Assembly: GCA_030512295.1 (NCBI GenBank)
Contig: JAULSR010000009.1
Span: forward strand, 248,001 to 312,000
DNA: 64,000 nucleotides
Direction: 5' to 3'
Origin: Bombardia bombarda
Lineage: Eukaryota > Ascomycota > Sordariomycetes > Sordariales > Lasiosphaeriaceae
The translations under genes were made by a program, and so were the position numbers. Within the stretch, counting starts at the first letter, position 1. Every line of letters starts with the position of its first letter. Below, piece by piece: positions 11,759 through 22,852 of this stretch. Below the pieces are notes generated by a model. It was not told the DNA's origin. It was given only the letters and a program-made list of their open reading frames with translations, and did not search any database.

Positions 11759-12397
11759 ACATCAAAAAAGACCGGAATTTGCTCTCGTGCTTGTTATCGA
11801 AAAACCACAAGCCTGTCTCTCGTATTGTATTTTGTATGATTTAAAAGCTGGGGGTTCTAATAACCCTGAAGAGCTGGTGTCCAGTCCAGTCCAAGCCTCT
11901 CCAGTGGCCGCCCAGGCTGTGTAACATTCCTTTTTTTCAAAGTCTGTTCTTTCTTGGAGGGCGCGTGTAGTGGAAGACGACGGCGCCCTCCTGAGCTGAG
12001 CAGCAACTCCATGACATACATCCCGACATAGTCCAAAACTCTACGTGTAATAACAACCACAAACTTCCTGAGATATCTTCTCTATCCTGGTCATGCATGC
12101 TTGCTTGCCATGCCACCGCCTCAGCGTGACTCATCTGGTCTGCGGACTCGTCCAGCCTATTCGCGCGCGCCGTCTGTAGGGGCACACGGTCTATGAACCC
12201 CTCCTCCTGCCTGTCTATCCATAAGTCCATATCAGGCGGCATAACAGCCGATCCCACGGGGCTCCTCGACCAGCTGGTCAGCCAGTCAGCAGCTTCTCCA
12301 TACGCCTGCCTGCTTGCCTCCCTTGACATACCTCATCCTCGTCCAGCTCGAGACACCCTTTGCCCTGCTCCCGAGCAGCCAGCTTCTTCGCACCTTC
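11759..12397. other. Convergent 3' intergenic region
   Basis: This lies between the stop codons of mrps35 (plus) and the phosphatase gene (minus). It should hold both 3' UTRs and terminators. No gene-like frame or notable repeat was seen. Confidence 0.5.
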
Positions 12398-15211
12398 TTA
12401 TTTAAGAAGTTCAGCGTGGCTCTTCCAGTCGAGTGGTGGCTCAGTGTCGGATATGTCCACGATCAGGTTGCGCCGCAGCTGGTCAACCTGCGCTAGGGAT
12501 ATGTTGCAGTGGTCGACGACATAGCTCTCGACCGAGCCATACTTCTCGCGAATGAAGTTTAAAGTACCCAGCATGTTGTCCTTGCTGTAGGCCATGTCAT
12601 TAGCCCATCCGCGGTGTGTCTTTTCGGGAAAGAGGAAGCAACAAATAGGGGGGGAAAGGGAGGAGGGGGCCGAAGATATTGGCCGCATGGTGCTGCGGCG
12701 ATGGCTCGCCCCGGGTACCCATCCAGTCAATGCCCGTTTTGTTATCTTTGCCGCAGACGGTCTGAGACGAATGGGAGAGAAGAGAAGGGGAGGGGAGGGA
12801 GCCCATGGAGGACAGCGCAGATGCGAGAAGCATCAATTCATCATCATGCTTTGTGTGAGGGGCATGACACAAGCAACGACAAGAAAAGCCAAACTCGACC
12901 GAATTGAACTTACCTGGCGCCCACCATGACCTCGGCCTTGGCCCGGTCACCGAATAGGGCTGGAGTCTGTATCAAGTGCTGCACAATGGTGTCCTTGCGC
13001 TCTGCCAGACCGAGATCCGTGAGGCTGTACTCGTGAGCGATCGCTTCATCTGGGACGCCGCACAGGGCGAGGACCAGAGCGCATAACACGCCCGTGCCTA
13101 TCACATTACGTTATCGTCAGCTGGTCGTCTTTCGTTTCTTTTTTGTCCCCAATAGTCTGGGCCTTGAAATTGGGCCGTCCACTCGGAGAGGTCACGATTG
13201 TGCACTTCATTTGTGGGCGGGCGGGGGTGCGTCTGTGTGTTTTGGGTGGTGTGCATGTGGGTATAAGTCCCGAGATGAAAAGGCAGGAAGTACCGAGTAC
13301 AACCGGGTTATGGGGAAAAGATGGAGACGAGAGGGATGAGGCGTGTGGACGGAAACAAGCGCCACGAGAGCTCAAGGAAGAAGAAGAAGCAGCATCCCAG
13401 AGCCCTGTGCCCCCCTGTGCCCCCCTGTGCCCTCTACCATCACAATGGATGGGATGTGATAAGCTTGGCAGAGCGAGAGAAGGGGGACAGGCGGGGTTGA
13501 AGATTGACACAAGAGCCGCATCCGGGACAGCTATGTGCTACGCCCCCGGCACTCTGTGTAAGTCCCACTTGAATCAATTCTCAGCCCCCACACCCATCGC
13601 TGCTGTCATGTTTGGTCTTGAAACCTGCTGGACCGGGTGCTGGAGATGAACAATGGAAGGAAAGAGAAGGAGAGAAACTTGCGGTCTTTTCCGGCCGTGC
13701 AGTGCACAAGAAGTGGCGAGGGAGGCGCGGTTGACGAGGACGAGGCCGAGGCCAGGTGGTCCATGATGGTGCGGAACGGGGCGTACGGGTGTGTTGGTTC
13801 GGCTGCCGCGTCTAAAATCGTCTCGTAGGCTCGCACAAAACCCTACAGCAGGCGGTGCCGCAAACTAAATCAGTACTTTTTGTCAAACAGTTCAAACTCG
13901 CAGGCAGCAGTCATCGACGCTACACGGCGTCGGGTATGTGCGCGCGCGGTACAGGATTTGCGGGTGTTGGGGTGAGCAACTGAGGCACATAGGTAGGCAG
14001 GCAGAGAGTTATTAACCGGATAGGTGCAGTGTGTGGGCACACACGCGGAGTCGGTGAGATGGAGATCAAATCGGGGAGTGGAGCAAGAGAGAGGTCGACA
14101 AGACGACGAGAGGGGTGCAAGGAAAACAAGAAACTCCGGGCACCAAACGGGCAACAGCCTCTCTGTCTCGTATCGTATCGGTCTGTTTGGCTGTCGGTCT
14201 GCCGTCTCCGAACTAGGAGGAAGCTAGCCAGCTATCCGTTACACGTTATGCCCGGGGCGAAAGACAATGGGTGACGGGCAATCGGCAACGGGCGACTGAG
14301 CATCTGCGCAAAACGACGCCGCGAGAAAAGGGACAGCCAAGGCGAGACAGAAGCAGAAGCAGATGAAGGGAACGAACGAGGTGAAGCTTCACCCAGGGGA
14401 AGCCTGAGCCGCACGATCACACGCCCCAGGTCCGTCTTCATCTCCACTGGAGGTAAGCAAAGTCCACGGCTTGTGCCTTGTGCCACCGCACACCTCCTCC
14501 GACACCTAGCCGTTAGAGGGTTGGAGAGAGGGGGGAAGGTGTAAGATGACATGTACCGGGACTTTTGCAACGTGGCTAGCGCGCTCGGGTGGGTGAACTT
14601 GGAAGTACGGTACGAGTGGCAAACGGCCATCGTCTGGGGCAGCACCAAAAACAGCTACTGACCTCTGGACCGTCGCTGTAGTTTCTGAATCGAATCGCCA
14701 GCGCCTCGGGGCTGTAGTCCCTGTCGAGGAATACGGGCACGAAGAAGCGCTTGGCGCCAGGCCAGGCTTCGTCTGGCTGGCTGGCGCTTCTATTTCCACT
14801 GGCGCTGGGACTTTGACCTGCACTCTCAGTGGTACGAGCGACCTCGATCACGGATCGCAAGTCGTAGACGTGCGTTATGCCCAGGCCCTGGAGCACGGTA
14901 ACGCCTTCGGCGGACACCTTGGAGGGCTCGGCGGCGCGGAACAGCAGCCCGCGCCTGATAGCCTTGCCAGGCTGGTCGGAAACCTGGTATCCGCCAACGT
15001 CGCGGAGGTTAGCGAGCCCTGGCACCTTGATGAATGGCGGCGAGGGCAGGCTGGTCGCGGCTGGACTGGTCTGGCTGGCTTGGCTGGTTGCTGAACCCGC
15101 AGCACCAGCAGCAGCGGATGGCCGATCTGGGTTCTCGGTGGGGACAGATGATGCGTTATGCATATTGCCGTTCGTCGTCATCGTCATGTCTGGGGTCATG
15201 TCTGGGGTCAT
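12398..15211 (-). CDS. Dual-specificity-type protein phosphatase (Y_phosphatase3 family)
   Basis: Four exons: 15211-14663, 13842-13683, 13097-12914 and 12584-12398, giving 359 residues. Phases match at every junction. The sequence has the family entry motif GLANLRDVGGY, the strand THVYDLRSVIE, then the active site HCTAGKDRTG with nucleophile Cys231 and phosphate-binding Arg237. Exon 4 gives MLGTLNFIREKYGSVESYV, typical of the C-terminus. The second intron begins GCAAGT instead of GTAAGT and splits the codon of Arg237. The introns are 820, 585 and 329 bp, long for this kind of fungus. The start is uncertain: the frame stays open about 35 codons above the chosen ATG without another ATG, so an upstream exon is possible. 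Three 12-bp repeats near the start encode DMTP units. Likely a cytosolic phosphatase; substrate unknown. Confidence 0.87.
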
Positions 15212-15219
15212 GTCTGGGG
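15185..15219. repeat. 12-bp tandem repeat at the phosphatase N-terminus
   Basis: Three copies of CATGTCTGGGGT (plus strand) encode Asp-Met-Thr-Pro repeats on the minus strand, so copy-number change keeps the frame. Each copy contains an in-frame ATG, so it also multiplies possible start codons. Confidence 0.75.
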
Positions 15220-18200
15220 GTTTTCTTTTCTTTTTCCCTACTAGCGATGTCAATCTAATTGCTTCTTGCTCTTCGAGTGTGGGTGGGCCTAAAAACGCCA
15301 CGAGGTGCCGTCGGAAGCAACCGTACCGTGAGACAGGCTAGTCAACTGAGAAGGGGAGGGAGGGATAAGCTAGAAGCCTGTTGTGTGGGCGCCCCCCTTG
15401 CACAGAACTTGAAGAGAAAAAAGTGGCTTTGAGAAAGATTTTTTTTCTTTTGAGTTTTGGGCGAGTGGGCGTGGGCGTGGGCGTGGGCGTGGGCGTGGGC
15501 GTGGGCGTGGGCGGTGGCTTCCATGTTTGATGCGGGTGTAAATGGTAGAGATTGGCAAGTAGACTACGATCGAGTATAACGGCAGGCACGTCTGATGTGG
15601 CCGGTACGTGCCTGCCCGACAAAAGAGGGGGAGGGGTTTGTCACCCACCACAAACCAAATAGTACTTGCTCAGGCCACTAAGTAGGTAGGTAGGTAGGTA
15701 TCCAATCTTGGTGATCGCTTTCGATCTCAGCATCGCATCTTCAGCTGGCCCCGCGGCGGCCCCGTTTGCATGTTCTCACTGCACCTCAGAAAACTCGTTA
15801 TTGGTCGCCTCGTCCTCTTCACACAAGACTAATTGATTGATAAGGGCTGCCTGGGGGGCCTTGAGGCGTCTCCTCTTGCGCAAAAAGTCGGAATCGAAAA
15901 AGCGGTGAAAAGCACATGCTCATGCAGTCCGTTCACACCAGATTCTGTGAGCAGATTGTACACTGTAGATGATGGATGACGGACAGATCTGCGGTACTGA
16001 ATCGAATCAGTCAAAAGTTTGGCCTCTCTCCAACACAGTCCACAGCCTACTGACCAGCCACACCGTTTCTGCAAACTCGCACCAGGGTCGGGCCGGAATG
16101 TAGGCAGAGACTGAGATATGATAAGACCTATTGGTCGAGTAGAGCCATCGACAATCTTCTCATCTCATACCAACACAGCCACGCCGGCAGCGGATGATGA
16201 GCTGAACCTGTTTGAATAAGTACATACATCAGAAGAAAAACGTTTGAAGCGGATCGGGCCAGTTCTCTCACAGAGCCTCATTTCTCACTCTCACAAATTT
16301 TGGGTTAAGGTAAGGTATCAGGGTACCGTTCCACCACCACCACCATCCATTCCATTTCCGCCCTTATCTTTCCTGTCTCTAATAGCATCTCCGAATCCAG
16401 TCGCCCGATTTATTAGCTCATCTTGTACCTGGGAGGCCTCGTAGGTGATCGTGTCGTCTCTGCATTGGGCCCTGGTTGAGCGAGCCAATCCCCCCCTGAC
16501 TGGTTGTTGGCCTTTTGTTGACAGGCCGGGCTTGGCTGGTTGCCCCGCCATCTGGATCGCAGGGTGAACCGCGGCGCCTAGAACTGATCTTTGCATAGAC
16601 TTTACCCGTTTCTTGTGTGCTTGAGGAGAGCAGACAGGTAGACAACCCGAATCCGGCGTTCCTCAGTCATCGAACTATCTCATGTAGGTAAGACGACGCA
16701 TCAGAGCCCGCCCAAGGAGCCCATAAGTCTCGGTGAATATACTGGACTGTGGCTCAAGGCTGCTTGCCTGCACTGACAGCGTACAACGACGCAAAACGTG
16801 GTGGGAGCCGTGGTGGGAGCCTTGTCGTGCTTCCCTTCAAAGGTTCCCTGTTTCTGAAGCATTGGCATGGACACCTTGGTTTAAGGGCTGGGTTTAGGTT
16901 CAGTCCGAGTTTCTGGTTTTCCCCCGTCGTACTGCTACCCCTTTTGGTTACCCAATACACACTCTCTCTGTTTTCTAATGCTCCGGCTAAGGATCTGTGA
17001 GCGACTATGTGCCACCAAAATGAACGTTTTGTCAGGGAACCTTTCCAGACCTTTTCATAGACCTTTCCCCGTTCGGGGATTAAGCAAAGTTGTAGATCTA
17101 CTCGATGATTGTCGTCCCCGTTACCTCGAGGTTGTAACCTGCCTGTTTTAGATATCATGCCAGCCAGTGCAAGTCTTGTTCCCTTTCGTTATAATTTCCT
17201 TTGAGAGTGGCTTCACTTCAGCCAAGCCTCATCTTGTTCTATCCTGTTTCGATATTTGAAGCCATGGATACTGGGGATCATCACCACTTTGCTCTGAAAG
17301 ACGGCGTCAGTTTCTTGTCTGGAGGGCTAATGATTCCTATTAAGGACCTTGCATCGACGTTCCCACCATATTGGTCAAGTGCCGCCGCTGCTGAAGAACG
17401 GCGGTGTAGCCTTTAATCTTGGTAAAATCAGTAATTTATCATAGTGTCTATTCTCACGCACATGAGGCTGGACCTTGGGGGCCGGCACTAGGTTGTATCA
17501 TCTCTGTCGGTCTGCGGCTAGCTTTGACACGTACACAGATAGATGCTTGTCAGGTCGGACTGAGTTGAAGACCTATGAATAGCCAAGCTTCTCATGTTGC
17601 ATGTCCTTCTTTCTTTTCTCATTCCCTCGCTCTTCGGTCAACACCACCAAGCCTAGGCACCAAGTCGTGTCGGGAAGTGACGCCATGACCGAACAAGTAT
17701 TCGACTCCGTCCCCTCCATGCAGACTCTACAAACTTGTGTGGTTGAAACTGGCCGGTCGATCCTCAGATTCGCTCTTCAAGGACATGAGTAACATCCTTC
17801 TCATCTTTTTCTCATATTTCCTTTCGACCAGACTCTCGATAGCGGAGGCCGAAAGATCAAAGTTCTACGGCACAGCAACAAATGGCGTAAACAACATGGA
17901 GATTGTGCTGATCCTGCCCGTCATGGCATGGCGTCGGCACTGTAGCGCTTTGTGCAACGTTACTTGACAGTGTGAGTTTTCCATGTGTTTGTGTTCACTC
18001 AAGTGATGCGTAAATCGTCCATGGCATGTCTGGTTCCAACTTATAAAATGGCGCAGACTGTGTTTTGATGCATTGTCTAAGCCCGGCTTGGCTTCAATGT
18101 TCATATGGGACAAGAACTTTTGAAGAGAAGTCATTTGTCTGATATCAAGATACTGAAACCTCCGTCGAGGCAGCACGAAGGTTGAATTACGCAGGTATCG

Positions 18201-18525
18201 CAGAGTCCCAGATCGAAGAATCTTTCTTGAATTGATAATTGTGTTACTTGTGAAAGTCTCACGAAAATTTTCTATGGTAGTAATGGTCCTTTGAAGGTAC
18301 CTAAATATGTAGGTATGCCAGATACCGTCTAAGCTCTTCTTGCTAATCCGCGAGACAACCTGTAAGACCACTTATCTCGGGGCTTTTCTAACCAGAAATC
18401 CGACCAAACTTCTCGCTCTAAAGAATGTTTTCCCTGCATGATATGGCTGTGAGCCAGTTACAACCACCACAACACCTGAACCAGCAAACTCAAGAAATTA
18501 TCGCCCGTAAATAGCACCAACTCCA
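15212..18525. other. Gene-poor interval
   Basis: Apart from the (GTGGGC)8 repeat and a TAGG tetranucleotide run (about 15683-15700), I see no supported gene. Open frames up to 168 codons (for example 17865-18371 minus, 16754-17158 minus) have no recognisable motif and no coherent splice structure. A 92-codon frame at 16596-16318 (minus) starts with ATG but is unrecognised. Small genes with short exons could be missed here. Confidence 0.4.
15465..15512. repeat. (GTGGGC)8 hexanucleotide repeat
   Basis: Eight perfect GTGGGC units lie about 250 bp upstream of the chosen phosphatase start. It is G-rich on the plus strand and could form a quadruplex-like structure, but I see no sign of function beyond its promoter-proximal position. 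Confidence 0.9.
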
Positions 18526-18827
18526 TCACTGCGTAACGGGGCGCGTTTGTCGACTAAGATCTTCGGTGCGTTCGACTGAGCATTCGTCGCATCTAGGGTG
18601 TTGACAGTCCCTCCTTTCGCACAGAGGTGCGATTGAGCTATTTCCGTCTCCGCACATGTGCTTTGATGGTCAGTATTCCGAATGGCACTTGTGAGCTTTG
18701 ACTTCTTACGCAGTACCACAACCAGGTGGGTTTGGTTCGTCGCTACGCCAGTGTCAGTATCAGATCCACCATAATGAATAGGGGGTCAGTAACTTACCCG
18801 GCGGGTGCAATCGCTAGAGTTGGGCAT
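18526..18827 (-). CDS. 65-residue Cys-rich, zinc-ribbon-like protein (three exons)
   Basis: No single frame shows this gene; it appears only when spliced. Exons 18827-18798 (10 codons), 18742-18710 (11 codons) and 18660-18526 (45 codons with stop) all join in phase 0. The donors are GTAAGT and GTAAGA, the acceptors GTAG and AAAG, and the second intron (49 bp) has the branch site TACTGAC. The product starts MPNSSDCTRR, then has a Trp-rich WLWYC-HMCGDG knuckle (CXXC), Cys35, Cys40, and CQHPRCDEC near the end, a pattern of Cys/His pairs that fits metal binding. Short ascomycete proteins with a WxC-x2-CGDG...CxHxRCxxC pattern exist to my knowledge, but without known function. A TATATAAG box lies about 160 bp upstream on the same strand, and a CT-rich leader precedes the ATG. 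Confidence 0.72.
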
Positions 18828-21800
18828 CTTGGCAGGAGTGGAAGGGATGTGATGTGCTTGAGGAGCTTGTCGAGTCGAGAACGAGAATGGTAAAAATGAT
18901 AGTGGTGAGTGCGAAGGCGAGAGTGTGATAATTGAGCTGGAAGATGGATGGACAATAACACGAGAGAGCAAACCCTCTGGCTTCTTATATATCCGAGTCT
19001 GTATAGCAAGGAGAGACGAGTCTGTATCCAACTCAGCGAGAAGACTGACCGGCAACTCTTCCATCTGGGGCTTTGAGAAACGATTCATTCGCAACATCGT
19101 GGAAATCTACACAAAGCAGCCTCGGTGGCCAATGTAAGGCGCAACCGCTTCCACACCCAACTTACAGATGAGGCATCGCCACACGCCCCGGTAGTGATGT
19201 CCAGGTGATAATATAACTCGGTGACGAGGAGGAGAGGACCCGCGCATGCTCTTGAGGGACAGCACAGCTCGGACCCAGGCATAATGAAGAGACATGATAG
19301 GCATACGACCTTAGCCGCCTTTGTGCCCTTCCTCGGTCAGTCTCGAGGCGTGCCAAACGGCCCTGTGACTGTAACTGGTGGTCGTAACGAACGGGCAAGA
19401 AGATCGAGTTCAGGTGGGTCGTTCAGATTGGCCGGGTCAGACAGCTCTGGAAGCCACAGGGGTCTCCACGGCCCGAGACTGGACGACGTTAACACGGTGT
19501 GGCTCTGGCTGCTCGGTCTGTTGCATATCAGGGCATCGGGCACGAGAGTCCGTCCGTTGTCGCGGGCGGAATATACGTCGCTCGCCCTGAAACGCGCACC
19601 AAGCCTCACTGGGGCTCTGGAAAAGAAACTCGAGTATTCCGCCTTGTTAGATTTATGCACTAAAATTGTGCTGAGCTGATAGCATTTCGGTTCCAAACAA
19701 AAGCGCTGCCTGTATCTGCTGATTTTGGGGGTGGATTGTACTGGCGGTCATCCAATAAGGGGTAACTGCGCAAAAGGCTCTCCCCGGTGTGAGATCAGGT
19801 ATCTGAACTTTTCTTACACAGCGTTAGTCAGGTCCCATCAAGATGTAACAACCAATGTTTTTGTTCTTCCACGTACGATATTGAGATATAGCTCCAAGGG
19901 CCCTTTTCGTGTGGTGATTTAATTGCTCGGTTCGTCATCTGTCCGTCCTTCGAGGTAGACTAGACAGTAACATTTCCCCCGTTGACAATCAGAAAACCAT
20001 ATGCGGCGCGCCGCAGCAGACGGGACCACATATGGCATTTACAAAGAGAGTACCAATTCGGCAATTGCACCTTTGCCAACATTTTTTAACGGCCAGCACA
20101 GAGTCTGGTACAGTCAGGTTTGTTTGAAGAGAAACAGCTCCAACTTACCTCGGCTTCGCCCTCCGCCGAACTTGCAGGCTCCAAAAGCTGAACCAAGAGA
20201 AAGAGCTTTTGCTCTCAACGCAGCATTCGATGTTATATCCAACACGAAGCTAACGAATGCCAAGGGGAGAAGTGAAGCGATGCTATTCGATGCCCTACAT
20301 AGCCCTACAGAAGTGTCAGCTTCATATATCCTAGACTTCATAAGAGACATTGAGTTCTTACCCATCTACTAGCCCCAACCAGCGCGATCATTGTTGTGAA
20401 ACATGGCTTCCTGTGTCGACTTCGAAATCACGTCAAAGAAAAGATTCTTCAAGCAAATGCAGCAGGATATACGGCGTATTTATGTTCATTGTTCTCATCG
20501 TTGAACAACCAGAAGGCTCTAAGAGCCGCAAGCTATATATGTCTATTATGCCTGTGGCGCGTGCAAATCAACCTCTTATTGGATGAATTCACAGTGTGGA
20601 TGTATAGAATTCCAACGAAGTCGCCCATGGGTGTTGAATCACGGAGCAACGCCGTTTGCCTTGAGGAGTGATGAGAATATTATCTCTTGAATTGTGATGG
20701 GATGCGTCGCCAAACCCGATATCCCACCATCCTTGGTTGGTCGCGACCCAATTCTGATGCTTTAGGAAGAGGAGAACCAGCGAAGGCGACGAATCAGCTG
20801 CGAATGCGACTCCGAAAACCAGCAACGGATTTCAGCTTCACGAGATCCGCTAGGCACCTAGCGCCCGAGACCTATAAGCGTAACACTACCCGGAAAAAAG
20901 ACATTCGAGTATATTTGAGCTCGCCTTCTACTTGATGCTTTTGGCCGGAACCGAAATTCCGAGCCGGCTGGTGAGGGAGCGATGTGTCGCATCTGGTTCG
21001 CACCGCGACGCAGCGAAGAAATCTTGACCAGGCTGAGCGCACAGATCCGCGATGTTCGACGTGAGAAATTTCTTAAACCGTAAGCAAGCAACTTAAAACA
21101 CGGGTTAACATGCACGGGTCGACGACAACGTAAGGGCAATGAGATTGCGCTGGAAAAGCTGAATGTGATATCTCAGCAAGCGGGACCCTCTAGTCAGGCC
21201 CGGCCGAGTAAAGTCGACTGTCGAATAGCCCAGCAGTGCTTTCGTTCGGCGAAACTGTAATGCCAGGGCGAATACGAGGACATTGCGACAGAAGAAAGGC
21301 CAAATGCAATATTGGTCTTCGCGTCGTTGAGATAAGGCCAGTGCCACTAACTTCTTCAGAGGGCCTAACGAATCAGCTGAAATGAGTGCATGCACATGAT
21401 AGTATGGCTGAGACAACACGTTTTCTGCGGTTATTAGTGTGACGGACGAGCACGCGAGATGGGGAGAGCACAGGGAGGAAAGTTTCGACATTAATGCCAC
21501 CGCGGCTTCCACTTTAGGCTCTCGAGAAATATTGCGCCAAAGACGAGCACCGCGGAGGAAGGAGCGTCCCATTGTCATTCAGGGTCATGTTAAACATCCG
21601 TGCGTCGGGTCTTCAAGATCTCGAGACTGAGATGCCGGGATGCCAAAAACGGGCAAGCGCTCGGGATCTCGCACAGCACGGCAAAGGGCGGGAGGTTCGT
21701 CCTACCTAACAAATAACAGCCCATCATATGGCGTCGTCCACATACGTCATTGACCGTGTTTCACCCAAATATTACGATGGGCCAATGAGTAAGGTCGCCG

Positions 21801-22189
21801 TCGCCCATCCTCAGACCTTCCTCGCCTGGGACATTGGCCAACTTACAACCGACCACGTTTCGGCTTGCTTTCTTCATCACAAGACCTATCAAAAAGGTTT
21901 GCATTAAGTAACTCGCGGGAGCGTTAAGTCACGACGGCGCTGTTGTTCTTGATTAGCCGCAGAGCTACCAAACAAGGACGGTCGCTGTAAAAATCACGTA
22001 TTAATAATACCCAGTGAGCCAGCGCTTGTTCCTCCTTATTAGGTTCAAGCATCTTAACCAAATTCCACAACCAGCGCGAAGAAAACTTGACAGAAGAAAA
22101 GCCAGCCTCCCGGCACTCGATCTTTCGACATTCCTCCTCATTCACTACACAACCAAGAAAACCAAATACCGGTCGCATCAATCGCTACG
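18828..22189. other. Gene-poor interval
   Basis: The first 200 bases are the promoter and leader of the 65-residue gene. Beyond that I recognise no gene. Frames such as 19221-19679 (plus), 20001-20372 (plus) and 21105-21578 (minus) show neither known motifs nor credible splicing, and overlapping frames on the opposite strand are equally open. The last about 100 bases are the A/C-rich leader of the membrane protein gene at 22190. Confidence 0.4.
18984..18991 (-). promoter_or_regulatory. TATA box of the 65-residue protein gene
   Basis: TATATAAG on the minus strand, 157 bases before the ATG, is followed by a pyrimidine-rich leader with repeated TCTCGC/CTCGAC motifs. The distance would give a leader of roughly 120-130 bases. 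Confidence 0.45.
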
Positions 22190-22852
22190 ATGGCTGTCGG
22201 TGGCGGCTTAGCCAAAAGCTACATCTTTTTCTCCATACTCCACTTCTTCCAATTCGTCCTCGCCATCACTGTCTGCGGTCTTTATGGCGTGGATCTAAGC
22301 AAAACCTCCAAGGCTGGAAAATATGCGGATGGAAAATGGGTGCGTTCCTTTTAAGCCCCACGCGGTCACGATGGTCATTGTCCGATGCTAACTTCCATCG
22401 TCTAGGTCTACGCTGAGGTCGTGGGCGCCCTCTCCGCCCTGACCGCCATTCTGTTCTGCGTCCCCTTCTTCCTTCGATTCGCCCTAGTCTGGGCATGGAA
22501 CTTGATTCTTTTCATCCTGTGGATCGCGCTGTTCGGTCTGTTCGGCAGCGTAAGTAAATTCCAAGCATTGCAACACGAAGTGGATCCCGGCTGTCTGGGC
22601 CACTGATGAGGCCTCATGCTTGATGCATCGTGCAACCAATCAACCTTGGCACTGTGCTAACAGCTACTCCGATTGCAGATGTACATCCACGAGAACCCCG
22701 AAGGCAACGCCGATATCCAGAGAATGAAGAATGCCGTGTGGGTCGTCCTGGCCAGCGCTTTGCTTTGGCTCCTCTCCACCCTCGCGCACTTTATATACTG
22801 GTGGGGACACAGAGAGCGAGTGAGCCGCTTCACAGGCCGCGCGAAGGTCTAG
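22190..22852 (+). CDS. Four-helix membrane protein, MARVEL-like
   Basis: Exons 22190-22339, 22406-22549 and 22679-22852, both introns phase 0 (donors GTGCGT and GTAAGT), give 155 residues. Four hydrophobic segments are visible: about residues 10-32, 53-72, 76-98 and 117-138. A hydrophilic loop (SKTSKAGKYADGKW) separates the first two and an ENPEGNADIQRM loop separates the last two, with a basic C-terminus (RERVSRFTGRAKV). Size, helix count and loop positions fit fungal MARVEL-domain proteins of the plasma membrane or vesicles, but I see no diagnostic residue. The GYxD-like motif in loop 1 (GLYGVDL) is common in such fungal proteins. Confidence 0.8.

Noticed and set aside
17865..18371. 168-codon minus-strand open frame
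   Set aside because: No recognised motif, no leader or splice structure, and composition like chance sequence.
18498..18719. 73-codon minus-strand frame beginning with GTG
   Set aside because: It lies in another frame of the spliced 65-residue gene, has no ATG, and lacks the Cys pattern that splicing reveals.
19221..19696. Overlapping 152- and 119-codon frames on opposite strands
   Set aside because: Both strands are equally open, which points to base composition rather than coding; no motif on either.
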